Assembly: GCA_007258455.2 (NCBI GenBank) | Contig: VDFB02270651.1 | Span: forward strand, 702,165,981-702,229,980 | Direction: 5' to 3' | DNA length: 64,000 bases | Source of the DNA: Sequoia sempervirens | Lineage: Eukaryota; Streptophyta; Pinopsida; Cupressales; Cupressaceae | In this document: in pieces, positions 25,201 through 37,020 of the stretch | Position numbering within the stretch: position 1 is the stretch's first letter | How the letters are laid out: the number at the start of each line of letters is the position of its first letter | Program-made: the position numbers and the translations under genes | The notes under the pieces: model-generated | Database searches by the model: none | The model's input: only the letters and a program-made list of their open reading frames with translations | What the model was told of the DNA's origin: nothing

Positions 25201-25544
25201 GTGAAATATGCCAAAGTGATCCCATTAGATGCCTTGATGGATTGTGTTTGTGGGTTATATCTTTTGGCACATTCAACTATCAGGTCACTACACTGAACTG
25301 CAGGTGGAAAACCAATTGCTTGGTGAAGTCCGCATTTGATCATGTTGGCTGCAATGCGCGTAGGCATTTCATGTTGGGTGCCAAACATCCTCTTCTTGTG
25401 TTGGATTACATTGAATTGTTCGAAGTTAGTGTCTGCAACTTTCTTCCATTTAGATGATAGTTGGGATTCTGGATAAAATCCCTTGAGAACTTCTCTAACT
25501 TGATTCTTTCTGACTCCTCCTCCAACGTTCTTTGAGGTAGACAT
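22271..25544 (-). pseudogene. Large unknown element-encoded ORF (~1,090 codons, broken)
   Basis: Five consecutive minus-strand frames form one interrupted reading frame: 25544-25095, 25104-24703, 24702-23557, 23553-23140 and 23157-22271. The second, third and fourth are in the same register, separated by single stops at 24703 and 23557. Frame changes occur near 25130 and 23150, and two further TAG stops lie near 23082 and 22872. The ATG at 25544 opens with MSTSKNVGGGVRKN. Mid-protein features are FTEDLVREVFGIPRCHKM and DFDPYLRVHEKK, then an acidic Glu-rich tail (about 23950-23570) and predicted coiled-coil stretches near the C-terminus. There are no RT, integrase, protease or zinc-knuckle motifs. 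It sits just inside an LTR start (27189) in the same orientation, so I infer a non-autonomous LTR element carrying its own unknown protein. Family unrecognised. Confidence 0.6.
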
Positions 25545-25559
25545 TGCACCTATACGAAA

Positions 25560-27189
25560 CTTGAAGTTAGAAAATATTCATAAATTGCAAAGAAGGCATT
25601 ATACTAAAGATTTTATGGCTGGAGAGTATTTTAATTAATTAATTTAAAATTCCAGAACTCGACTGCAAGGGCTGATTAGAAAATAAATTCAAATAAAAAT
25701 GAATTCTCATTAGCAACCCTTGTCTTCCCAAGAAAATTCAAAGAAATTAAATTATTTTACTGGAATTTGTGAGCCTGAAATTGGAGTTTATCTGCAAAGT
25801 CAAGATTTAAATTCTTTTTCTTCTCCAAATTTTCCACTTATGATCCTGCAGAAGTATGAGAAATCTAGAATTTTAAGGGAGTATTTGACCTCTTGCGCCT
25901 AGATTGATCAGACTTGCAGCTCATGCAAAATTGAAGAAGGACGCCTATGGCTGTGCTGAAGCTTGCTGAGAGAAATTTTAATTTGTAATGAATGAAAAAA
26001 ACTCCTCAAGCGCCTCCTTTTATAAGTAAAACCTTTCCTTTTCCACTGAATTCAACCTCCCTCCTGATTGGCTACTTTGTCAAAAAAAACATAAAGCAAT
26101 CTTATCCTCTTTTTTGATTTTTTTCTTGGGCGCCCCTTTTGCATGTTTGTGAAGTTTTCAAATAAAAAAAAAAAACTTAAGTTATTTTCATTTTACCATG
26201 CCTAGGAAAATCAACTTTTAAGTGGAATTTTTCACTTTGGAACTGGATTTTCCCCTTTTCACCAAGGTGACTCTATGCCTTAGTCAATTTTATGAATTTC
26301 TCCTTGGAAGTACGCCCCCCAACTGGAATTTTCATCATTTCAAGTGGATTTCTTACCTTAAAGGGGTATTTCGATTTGGAAGACTTCAACATGGAATTCT
26401 TGAGGTTTTAACTGGATTTTCATCATTTGTCTTAGCCAATTTTATCCATTTCAAGTTGAATTTCCACTTTTAGACATATTCGCCTAACTAGAATTTTGCC
26501 TCATCAAACTAGATTTCACTCTTGGAGATGGGCGAGCTTCAATTGGATTTCTTGTTATTTTAAGTGGATTTCATTTTCGATGGATTTTATTTCAAATGGA
26601 TTTTACTTCGCAACTGAATTTCTCAAGGATTCAACTGGATTTTTCACCATGGGCGCACTTTAAGTCTTGAAGATGATTTCCTCTTGCTTGGGGCGAACTT
26701 TATAGGTTTTCTGCTTTGACGCCTTTGGAACCCTAACCTTGGCACTTTCTAAAAATAGAAATTACTAAAAATAGAAAAAGAAAAAAAAGCAAAAAGCAAA
26801 AAGCAAATTTTCTAAAAATAGTAAATCCCCGATTGGTCTCAAAATGAAAAAAATGGAACTTTCGAAAAAGCAAAAAAGCAAAATCCCTAAAAAATAGGAA
26901 GTGTCAAAATTCGCTCATTGAACAGTCGTTTTTACTGCAACAGCCCTTCTGAGCACTCCCGTGGCGTCAGAAACTTCATTTGACCCCCTGAGTACTGACC
27001 TAACCAAGTTAGCCATCTCAAATCTTGACAAATTCTAATTCAAACTCAGACCTTGAATCGTGCCAACCCATTCTTGCTTTGAAAGAAGCCCAAGGAAATT
27101 GAAGCTAATGCCAGAACTAACTCTAATACTAAGACTAAAAAGGAGGGGTCACCATTTGCGGTGGGGCGATGTGTGATTAGGTCACAACA
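25560..27189 (-). mobile_element. LTR (TGTTGTGACC family), probable 5' LTR and leader
   Basis: On the minus strand it begins TGTTGTGACC at 27189, matching the copy at 1502 for about 60 bases and in scattered blocks over 450. A TATA box, TATAAAAGG (26024-26016), is followed by a leader that reaches the ATG of the unknown ORF at 25544. The adjoining bases AGAAC (27190-27194) are the expected TSD position and are directly followed by LINE relic E, so the element landed inside that LINE. The 3' border of the LTR and a primer binding site were not found. Bases 26200-26720 hold a degenerate GGATTTT/GGATTTC repeat. Confidence 0.5.
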
Positions 27190-30100
27190 AGAACATTAGA
27201 GCAAATGATCACTTTAAAGTATAAAGAAAAAAATTTATCAACAATACAATGAGTAAAAAGAGCAGCACTTCTATCTTTCCAAATACTTAAAAGAATTTCC
27301 ACCCTAAAAGCATGCCAAATTTGGGTATATTTGTGCAGGAGGCAAGCCCAGTCTCCAAGGAAAACCATGTGCCAAGAAAAAGGAGCAGGTTTGAAACATT
27401 TGAAAAAATCACGAATCCAATTCCATGCTTCATGAGCCCAAGGACAAAACCAAAAGAGATGTTTAAGGGATTTGAGCTGACCAAAGAAGGGACAATGGGA
27501 AGTGGGGATTCCCATCCAAGTAAGGTGAGTTCCCATAGGAAGGCCTTGGTACAATAAACACGAAGCAAAGTGTGGCAGCCAATTTAGGTTCTAGCACTGC
27601 AAACCAAATACCTAGAAATCTTTTTTGCCAAGTCCCTTAAGAGGACTAAAGCTACCAGTGGAAATTGAACTAATCCACCATATGTAATTGTGTAGAGAAA
27701 TCAGAACAACCTTTAGATGGCTTGTAATCCTGAAAGGGAGTGTCTAGATACCACTTCCAATCCTTCCACCAAGGTTTGAGACATTGCACCCCAACTTTGT
27801 GAATCATCTGGGGAGGGATAACATCAATAACTACTTGATAAGTTTTTGGGTCCTAATTAGCAAGCTTGAATTTAAGTTTGAAATCTAACCAGGAAAGAAA
27901 ATTCTTGGCGGCCTAATGAATGAAGTCTAGTAAAATTCTAACTCCCTATTTGAAGAACTTTAAGGCAAGTGAGCAAGCACCCTCCCATGAGAGCTAAGAA
28001 CCGAGGACCACCAAATGGAGTATTGGTTAATGGATAACCCATTACACAAATTATCTCCAACTAGTGAAGCCAAGGCTTGAATAGAAACAAGCTCCATCAT
28101 GGTAAGAAGGGTGTCGAGGTCCAAGCTTCTCCAAGTCGAAACCTTGAGCCATGCCAATACTAATGCAATGAGAAACAAGAATTTTCCAAGCTTCATTACA
28201 TTGGAGAACTTTGATGATCCATTTGGCACACAAGGCAATGCCTTGACAACGAATGAATATCAATCCCAAGCCACCGGCCTCCTGAGGGAGGCAACAAAAT
28301 TCCCAAGCAACCCTATGGAAGCGGTGATGCCCATCACTGCAGCCCATAAAAAAATATTTGGGAACTTCTCAACCTTCAAATAAGAAGCTTTGGAAGAGAC
28401 CCAACATGAAGAGTAATAAACATGAGTGACCCCTAGAATCTTAGAGAAAATTTGAAATTTTTCAGCTTGGTAATCCAATAGTGTAACTTTTTCTCAATTC
28501 TCGCAATCATAGCCTACCAAAGCTCTGAAGGAGTGGCATGGAAAGCGAATGAGATTCCGAGAAAACAATAGATCTCCCCATGATCAATCCTTTTCCAATT
28601 AAACTGATCAATCCAACCCGGCTTGGGGTGAAAAGATTGTCTGTAGCAAAAGGTCTTGTGCCATTGGATGTTGGAGTGGGGAGAAAAGATTGTCTGTAGC
28701 ACAAGGCCTTGTGCCATTGGATGTTGGAGTTGGGAGCTTGAAAAAAATGTCCAAGTAGTGAAAATCCTATTTGACATTATTCTCCTCCTCAAGGAGAGTG
28801 AGAAAAGAGTCATCAATAAAATGCCCATTCACAAGTAGTTGACAAGAACCAAGAAGGGAGGTCCCCTTCACATGGGATTGAGAGACAACTTGAGCTATCA
28901 ACAGCCATAACATTTTGAGTCGGAGCAAATGGACAACCTTGCCTTATAGATTGGAAGAGTCCAAAAGAAGTTTGGCCTGAGATGGTAATGCAAGTAGAGG
29001 CATTTGTGAAAAATTTGGACTGTCTGAATGAATTGAAGACTAAAGCCAAGACCCTATAACATAGCTAATATGAAGGGCCACTCTATGCGATCATAAGCTT
29101 TGGCGAAATCAATTTTGATAAACACAATAGGCTGATAAGAAAGACAAGCCCATTCCATACCTTCTCGCACAACAATTATAATATCCAGAATAAATCTAGA
29201 CTTAATGAAACATGTTTGCTCCAACTAGACAATTAAGGGCAACATGGAATGGAGCTCTTCCAACACTTTGGCTATGATCTTGTAAGACACATTCAACAAC
29301 GTGATGGGCCACCAATTATTGATGTCTTTTAAGTCACCTGCTTTAGGTATGAATTAAATATTGCCTTTGTTAATGAGATTGCCTAACAATACCATTTGCA
29401 TGGCTTCAAGATAAACATTGTGCAGGTCACTACCAACCATATCCCATAAGGTTTTGTAAAATTCACAAGGGAAACCATCTAAGCCAAGCTTTATCATTGG
29501 CCATAGTTAACACCACTTCCTTAAGATCACCTTGAGTGAGAAGTTGGTCACAAAGAAAGCGTTGGGCATTTGAAAGCTGGCAAGGAACAACAGCAAGACA
29601 TTGCCGCAAGGCAAGTTGTCTTGTAAGAGTGTAAATTTGAGCCACAAAAACCTGCTCATAGAGTCAAACAAAGACTTGGAGAATATCAAGAAGCTCTTTA
29701 AGCAATTGTTGCCCTTCTCAAATCTGCTTGATAGTATGAGAAGTTTGGCGAGCTCGCAGGGCTTGAAAGAATTCTTTGGAGACCTTATCCCCAATTTTGA
29801 GCCAATGCAATCATGCCTTAATTTGAGCACAGCAAGTTGTGTGAGCGTCACAGTTGAGCCAACTAAAGTTGGGCAACAAAGTCAAACAACTAAGCTTCAA
29901 GGGTGGCAATGGCGAGGCTAAGCTCTTGAGTGGTGGCCTCATACGAGTGATAGCAAAACCACAACAGTTGTCACCCATAAATGCAAAGGAAACACAAAGT
30001 ATGAGTTATGGCATCATTCCACTAAGCAATCCACCCAACATCATGAAGAGGACATAGCTCCAGATTCCAAACACATTGAAAGTGCGTTGATGTCACTTTG

Positions 30101-32118
30101 TGGTTGAGAAGAGACGTGTTAAGGAACAACTAACTCTTAAAGACTTTGGGAGCGAATATTTGCCATTCAATACATAACCGTATCAAGAAATGGTCAAATA
30201 AGACAATATTTGCTAACGATTCGATAGGAAAGGAGTACCAACTAGCAACGTAAAGAATGATTGAGCCGAAATCATAACCCAACTAAGCTACTTTAAGACC
30301 ATATTAGGTTTGGCTTGCAAACTACTCCAAGTTTACCATGGCGTATGATCATAATAGCGACCACCAATGTTGGGGTTAGAAAAACCCAATTTATTGCACA
30401 TAAAAAAAACAAGCCTCCTTTTCCAACTGCCCAACGCATTGGCAAGGCTGTGCATTTATCATGCGGCATTTCAATCATGCTAAAATTCTTGCTAGCGTCG
30501 GGCATTAAATTGGCAATCCTATGCGAGAGAGATCTCTTAACAGCATCATTGGAAGCGTAAACATTAATCACCCCAAAGGAAAGATTGTTAACATTGAAAA
30601 GAGCCCACCCTATCCAATTAGTGGAGTTACATCGATGATCAACCAAGAGCTAATGCCGCGTGGGCGAGAGAGGTGACAACTCCACCACGACCAACCTCAT
30701 GGTTAGTGCAAAGAAAAAAACTAGATGGCCAAATAACTTGGCATGCTACAAAAAGCAAAAAAACCTAACACTTTAACCTCTTGAAAGCAAAGAATGTCAA
30801 AATTTGAAAACTAAGAACGAACATCACAGACAAAGTATTTTTGAGGGAGGTCAATGAGATCCCTCACATTCCAAGAAACACAATTCATTTAACTTTCATC
30901 AAGAGGCATTTCCTCATTATCCAGCCCCTCAAGGGTGAAATAATTATCCTAAAATAGTATGCTAAGCGACTCAAAGCCCCCAATTTGGACACTAAGTTGC
31001 ACTAGTTGCCGCTATCGTGGCACAAACTCGCCATCTTCCAAACGCCCAAATGGGCTTCAAAATCTTCTTTGACCCAACAAGAGGGAAGAAGAATGTTGAG
31101 CATTGCTAGAAGCCCGTTGCAAAGCTTGTTGCAAAGAAATCGAAGCTAAGGGTTCTTAGCTTTGTGATTAACCATCGTAGACCAACCTTCCTCTTCAATT
31201 GTAGGAGGTGGCAACAACCCGGCTGAGTAGAGGGTTTAGGTTGTTGGGAGGCCAAAGGACAATCCTAAATTTTGTGGTTTGATGCCTGGCATTGATAGCA
31301 AGTATTAGGGAGATTGATATACTAGACAAACTAAGAGTAACAAGTTTGACCAATATGAATGTGCACAAACTCCTTGAGGTTTTTAGAAAGATTGACCTCA
31401 ACACAAACTTGGCATTGGGGGTGAGCCGAATAGAACATTTTGACCTCAATGCAAACGATAGAGCCTAGAGAAGAAGCTATTTAGGTGAGAAAGTTCCAAA
31501 ATGGCAAAGGCAACCGCAAGAATTCAACCTAGACAAGGACATAAATGGACTTTTTTGTCAGAGATAGAAAAGTCACGAGGCCAAAGTTTAAACACAAGGA
31601 GGGAAGAATAGACAAGCCATGGGCCCTGTTTGAGGATAACATTAGCATGATTGGCCTCAGCAAAGCAAAAAAGAAAAAACCCCTTAGTGAGGTTTTGCAT
31701 AGCAACAAGGCGGATCCCATGTGGGGAACAGGCTTTGCCAACCCAATCTCTGAACAAGCTTTCATGGGGAACTCCACCCACCAAATAATCAATTAGAGTA
31801 AAATTTTCAAGCCATTTATAGGCATTCTCAATCTCCAGAATGGGAAGCACAACATCTAAAGGTGGGTCAAGGGACTTACCTCGTGAAAGAACTTCAAAAG
31901 GAATTTTTGGGAGTGTTTGAGCAGGGATGCCATTGATGGTCGTCGTCAAGCTTTCCACTGTAACAACAGCAACAGCAAAGGAATGAAAAATTGAGGCTAT
32001 AAAGGGGCCAAAAAATGCCCTCGAGCCTAGTGAATGAAAAGGGACCGCAATAAATGCAAGCAAGCACTAAAAGGATCTTGCAAAAAACTGTGTTATTATG
32101 TGCACTCAACAAAGCCAA
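27190..32118 (-). pseudogene. LINE relic E, nearly full-length, heavily mutated
   Basis: All main LINE domains are in order on the minus strand. ORF1: DUF4283 at 31900-31530 (WLENFTLIDYLVGGVP, MQNLTKGFFLFCFAEANHAN, KQGPWLV), then a CCHC zinc knuckle at 31300-31255 (CYQCQASNHKI, a stop codon, DC; spacing 2-4-4 with the stop in place of a residue). ORF2: endonuclease at 30590-30310 (FGVINVYASNDAV, LPMRWAVGKGG); RT at 29330-28800 with INNWWPITLLNVSYKIIAK-like and IDFAKAYDRIEW motifs, QGCPFAP near 28945, and an altered active-site box; zf-RVT at 27520-27400 (CPFFGQL, HLFWFCPWAHEAWNWI). Stops and frameshifts occur throughout. The 3' end is cut at 27189 by the LTR element. Confidence 0.75.
28630..28735. 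repeat. 53-bp tandem duplication inside LINE relic E
   Basis: GAAAAGATTGTCTGTAGC recurs at 28630 and 28683, and the following 35 bases are nearly identical, ending TTGGAGT(T)GGG. The unit length is not a multiple of three, so it added another frameshift after the LINE had died. Confidence 0.8.
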
Positions 32119-32223
32119 GAAACCCTATCAAAGCTCCTCACAATTTCTCCCATCCAAATATAATAATATTGATTTGTATATGTAAAAAAAATTGTTTTCT
32201 TCAGCTTAAATTCAATTTCTACT

Positions 32224-33533
32224 TGTAATGTCCCCAATTTTAAAGACATCGAGAGTTCGGTGGATTTAGCCTATTCTTAGCCCTCGTAGAGCTAATATTG
32301 GTTAGAGGGTCTTGTTGGAGCTTGGCTTGGCCATTGTCAGATTTACCAGTTGGCTTTCGTTCGGTCATTCGAACATCATTTGCCTGACTTGCTATTTTTA
32401 GTAAGGTCATTCAGCGGAGCACCCTGCTATTTTTAGCAGTATGATTTGGTCGTGTGCAAATTCAATCACTTATTCACCAGCTTCAGACGGTTCGCAATCG
32501 GACGTAAATTGAGAAAGATATTAATATTTTAATTGTCAAATTAAATATTAATTATTGAAGTTATAATATAAAGTTATAATATTATTTAATATTATAACTT
32601 AAGTGATTTCTAAAGGGTCGACCAACATTGAAGGGGGCCACTTTTTAATTATAATTTATAATTAAAAAGTGCGTTGAACCTGGAAATATTAAAAGATAAA
32701 ATTCAATTTTATTTAAATGATGCCTTTTGAGGAAAAAGTCGACCCTCTTGAGAATATAAGTATTTTTCATTGTGAAGAAGTTCATTATGTTGAATATTGA
32801 ATTTTTGAACAAGACTTCTTCCGGAGCGAAGCCAAGGGTTTTATTGTCTACAGGATGGAGAACGAGCCATCTTGATTGTTGCGATTCGGTACATGAAATA
32901 TCAGCTGATCCTATGCATTTAGAGATATCTTCATTGAAGTTATGCGACGTTCACGAGTTTTCATCTTGAGTTCTTGTTTGGGTTTTGAAAGGTTCTTCAA
33001 ACCAGGCATCTTATACTAAGATCTTGCACTCTTTTCAAGGGTTGTACTTTATTGTTGCTGCTGTCATAAAGCCATTACAAATCTGCTGCAGGGCAGTACC
33101 ATTAAGAAAGTCGCACCTTCAGTTTTGAGCAAATCGCCTTCTATTAGGGTTATGGGTTTCACACATTTGGGCTTATCTCTGGATCACTTTCCAAGCATCG
33201 ACGGAGGAGAAGTAGATTTATATTGAAGCCGTACCATTTCATGTACTCTTTCAGCTTGCTGCAATAATCAGGTTTTTACATCGAAAGATCATTGCCTTTT
33301 TGATTGCATGTTATTAGATCTTCTTTGTAATAATTCCAGAAGATAAATAAATAGTCTAGCTTCAGCATTTCCAATAGATTCTATCATTTCCGGAGTTGTA
33401 TGATTTTATTTGAATTTTATATTCAATTCTTGCAAATCGCATTCTTTCACAATTTATGCAAAAACTACAAAAAAACCAAAAATCACAAAAAAAAAAAAAC
33501 AAAGTTCGGAAGACGGAAACAAGGGTTTCTACA
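32224..33533 (+). mobile_element. Solo LTR (TGTAATGTCCCC family) with perfect TSD
   Basis: Starts TGTAATGTCCCC at 32224 and ends GGGTTTCTACA at 33533. The flanking 5-mers are identical: CTACT at 32219-32223 and 33534-33538. It is 1,310 bp long with TG...CA ends, a TATA-like GAATATAAGTA near 32752 and AAATAAATAGTC near 33345. The early phrase GGTTAGAGGGTC is shared with the LTR at 35297. No internal region is present, so this is a solo LTR. The plus ORFs inside it are not genes. Confidence 0.85.
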
Positions 33534-33538
33534 CTACT

Positions 33539-34330
33539 CTTATTTTAATGTATATTCTAGTTGTGAGCATGTAATTGAATATATTTGCATGTCTTCAAAG
33601 TTGTTTTAGAGAAGAGAGCATAGAAAAACATTTGTTTCCTTAAAAAATGTCTCTATATAATGTTTTTTGGCATGTTTATGTTGACTTCAAGTCGCCCAAA
33701 AATCGGCCAATTGAGTCTATGCAAAATCTGTTTGTTAACAATGACTCTAAAGAAAGTTTCTCCACACCTTTTCCACCAACCTCAATACACTGTTTAAGAG
33801 GGAAAGATGAAAGAGAAGCAGTAGGTGTGTCTTGCTACTAGAATTATATTTTTTGTTGTAAACTGTCACAAGGTTTGAGCTTGCGTTTGTGTTCAGCAAT
33901 CATAAAATTCAAATGAAGTTCGGCAAGGAGAAAAATTCAACAACAAAAAAATTGTGATTAAATTCGTCTTATATAAATTTGAATTTTAAAAATTATATAT
34001 AATTGTCAAAATAGTTTAACGTTGCTAAATAGATTTGAAATAAAATTATATTATAAAATAAAATAATCAAATGAATTTATTATTTATTAAATAAAATAAT
34101 ATTATATTGAATTTATAAATTAATATAAATATTTTACATTTATTAAATTAAAATTATTAAAAATAAAACAATATTATGTTAAATTTGTATACATTATAAT
34201 TTAAATATGTTCAAATTTTTTATTTTAATTTATTAATATGTACATAATAAATATAAATTTTATATATTGAATAATAAATATACTATAATTTAAAATCCAA
34301 TATAAATATTTTAAAATACTAAATAGTCGG
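33539..34330. other. AT-rich intergenic tract; no gene
   Basis: Bases 33950-34320 are extremely AT-rich (repeated AATATTATATT, TTAAATTAAAATTATT). The short plus ORF at 33647-33841 has no recognisable domain. No element ends were found. Confidence 0.5.
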
Positions 34331-34590
34331 GGGAGTCGCAACTCGAGATCCCTCCCTTCTATTGTTGTTCCATTATTCACATGACTCTTGTCTGCAAGAC
34401 CCAAAATTGCACCTGCCAATACAAGGAGAGGAGGATGAAGGATGTTGAAGACCTCATCAATTGAGAGAGTTTCCTTTCCATTATTTACCACCATATTCAG
34501 GCCACGAGGAACTTCATTGCTGCCAAGGTTTCTCACCTCTTCCAAATGGCCAAATATATTTTCATTAGAAAAGCCCAAGCTTGGATCCAT
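34331..34590 (-). other. Exon-like unassigned ORF
   Basis: A minus frame starting with the ATG at 34590 has protein-like composition (FGHLEEVRNLGSNEVPRGLN, TLSIDEVFNILHPPLLVLAG, then AILGLADK) and loses that character where the AT-rich tract begins near 34325. I do not recognise the family, and no splice sites are clear. It may be a captured gene fragment or part of a decayed element. Confidence 0.3.
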
Positions 34591-34599
34591 ACGAACTTT

Positions 34600-35281
34600 A
34601 GGGCGAATTAGAATGAATTTTTAGATTCTATACGAATTCGCTGAAATTCAAACTTCATACATAAAGTTTGGCGAACCTTGTGACATAGGTTGTAAACTTG
34701 TAGGCAAGAGGGAGATCACAGTTGCTCCAAGCTTGAATTTTTTTTCAGATATGTGATGCTTCAATTATTTTTCAAAATGGCTTACTTTTATGTTGTTACT
34801 AGTGAAAAAAAAAATCTCCTTAAGTTGTAACTTAAATTGTTCTTGGAACATTGAGATTCATTTCATTATGTTGAAAATTATATAATCCTTGAAATTCTTC
34901 AAATTTTATGCAACTCATTTCATAGTTGAACCACCCTGTGGTAATTCTTGTGTTAATCAGAAACAAGATGTTGTTGCACTGTGATTGCATGTGCTGTAAG
35001 TGTACCCTATTGGCATGAGCGCACCATCCATAAAGACTAACTACAAAATCATAAGCAAAGATGTGAATCTCATTGACACCTTGGACAGGTATTTTTCCTA
35101 CTATAAGACAGCAACAAGATACTTAAACATTGTCACTAACATTCTTGAAGATTATGACATATATACTCCAAATACTTACTTTTCTTAACACAGTGACCAC
35201 TGTGGTAAACCTGTATTAGACAGAGTCATAATAGAAAAGGTTCAATCTCAATATTTTTCATTCGTTGCCACAATAGAGAAT
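34600..35281. other. No gene seen
   Basis: Ordinary AT-rich DNA leading into the first copy of the 235-bp tandem duplication. The 62-codon plus frame at 35000-35188 has no recognisable motif. Confidence 0.4.
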
Positions 35282-35296
35282 GAATCATTTAGGATC

Positions 35297-36550
35297 TGTG
35301 ATGTCCCTGCTCTAGTCAGTTCTCGGAAACAATGTGTTAGCCTTTTCTTGGACCCTTGTGGGCTAGTTGGATTGGTTAGAGGGTCAGTGGTGTTTTCTAG
35401 AGGAGTTGATCGTTCTCGTTTTCAGAGCTCAATGATTGGTTCACAACAGGCCTTGGCAGTTCAGGAATTGACAGCTTCTGACGGCACAAAATTCTATGGA
35501 GATTTGAGGAAGTTATGCTTATTTAAGTGATTTAAGTTATTAATTAACTTATTATTTTATTATAAAGTCAAATTGACTTTATCCCTTTTATATCACTTAA
35601 ATATTCATAAAAAGGGTGATTTTATATTAAATCACTTAATCATTTAAGTGGGCGCCAAATATTAAGTTCATAACTATTGAAAAGGACTTAATAATATTTT
35701 AAAAGATTTAAATGGTGGAAAAGGGCGTATCTTCTTGGAAATGCGTGCCTTTTTGATATAAGGGAATTTTTGGGCAATGAGAACATCATTCTTGATTATT
35801 TCAACTTTGCCTTGGGTTTCCTTCTGTGCTTTTACCTGTGATCAGGGTTTTGAGCAATCTTCCATTGGAGAACGATATCTCTTCAATGTTGAGCACTTTT
35901 GAGACTGTGAGAGACCAGTCGAATTTGTGCAATTGTGAGAGCTTCATACAGAGGTTCTACATGCTTCAATCAGGGTTCTATTATTCAGTATTCAATTGCT
36001 AGCAATAAGGAAGAGGGTTACTTCATCCAAAGTCGCCATCTTCAGCAGATCTGTAGCTCCAGCTTTGCTCCTTCAGTTTCTTCATTGGGCCGTACCATTT
36101 GCATTGAAATTTGTGCCTTCTTGGAGGATGGCGTGTGAAGCTAGAAGCTAGGGCGCTTGCTTTTTGGCTCCTATTTGAGCTTCATTATGGGCGGCTACCA
36201 TTATTATCTCATTGTATCCTGTTTCTGAGTGAGGAAAGACATTTCTGGAGGCTAGGCGTCTACATATGCCAGTTTTCACCATTCTTGGCTGGCGAGTTGG
36301 CTTACTTCTTTAAATAAATAATCTGGAAACATTCTGGTATGTTTAGCACTTGTGATCTATTTGTTATTGTTAAATAATACCTTCTGCATTTTCATTCTAT
36401 AGAAAATAGCTCTGTTTCTCAATTTATGAGCTTTTATATGATGCGCCCCTTCTCTTCTGTCTACAAACTTTCTCTTAAAAAACTAAAAAAACACATTAAG
36501 ACTTAAGAAATTATTGGGGTTTGAGTTGAGAGCCAGCAGGGCTCACCACA
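35297..36550 (+). mobile_element. Solo LTR (TGTGATGTCCCT) with perfect TSD
   Basis: Starts TGTGATGTCCCTGC at 35297 and ends GGGCTCACCACA at 36550. The flanking 5-mers are identical: GGATC at 35292-35296 and 36551-36555. It is 1,254 bp long with TG...CA ends. It shares architecture with the LTR at 32224: GGTTAGAGGGTC near the start, an AT-rich centre, GGGCGCC near 35650, a TATA-like GATATAAGGG near 35753 and AAATAAATAATCTGG near 36314. No internal domain is present. The insertion sits in copy A of the 235-bp tandem duplication. Confidence 0.85.
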
Positions 36551-36834
36551 GGATCGCCCAAATATTCTCCAAAACTAAAGAAAAAGAAAATAAATCATAA
36601 GAATTTATGCGATAGAAATATGACTTCAATCTTCTTTAAATCCATGACTTTTTAATCTCTTCTCGTATGATCAAATAACTGATCTGTGTAAACCTATGTT
36701 TCCAAAGTAGAAATTTACAATGAACATGTTGCTGACTACAAAACTATTTGACTGAGATAGGAAAATTTCAGCGAATCAATCATTTAGGACCACCCAAATA
36801 TTGTCCAAAACTAAAGAAAAAGCACATAAATAAT

Positions 36835-36852
36835 AAGAATTTCTGTGATAGA
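36835..36852 (+). repeat. LINE target-site duplication, 5' copy
   Basis: Eighteen bases, AAGAATTTCTGTGATAGA, identical to 44264-44281. The equivalent site in the undisrupted tandem copy A (AAGAATTTATGCGATAGA, near 36600) shows the pre-insertion sequence. Confidence 0.9.
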
Positions 36853-37020
36853 GGAGATATTAGTTTCAAGAATGGAGCTCTGCAGCGCCATGGCGGAAAG
36901 CAACGGTCGGAAAAGTTTAGGAGTGGTAGCAGCGGTTGTGGGGGTCCCAACGCGAACAGGTCTGGGGATCTTGAACATGTTTGGAGGCAGGACCGTTGGG
37001 CCCGACCACAGAATCATGTC

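Noticed and set aside
9704..27189. One giant minus-strand LTR element bounded by the LTRs at 27189 and 1502
   Set aside because: No polypurine tract or matching TSD next to 1502 (GGACG versus AGAAC at 27190), and unrelated elements with their own borders fill the interval.
22105..27189. LTR-like block at 21360-22270 as the 3' LTR partner of 25560-27189
   Set aside because: The TATA regions and leaders of the two blocks do not resemble each other; paired LTRs should be similar.
36748..36852. Upstream 35 codons of the long ORF1 frame as part of the LINE protein
   Set aside because: The TSD shows the element begins at 36853, so these codons are flanking host DNA read in frame by chance.
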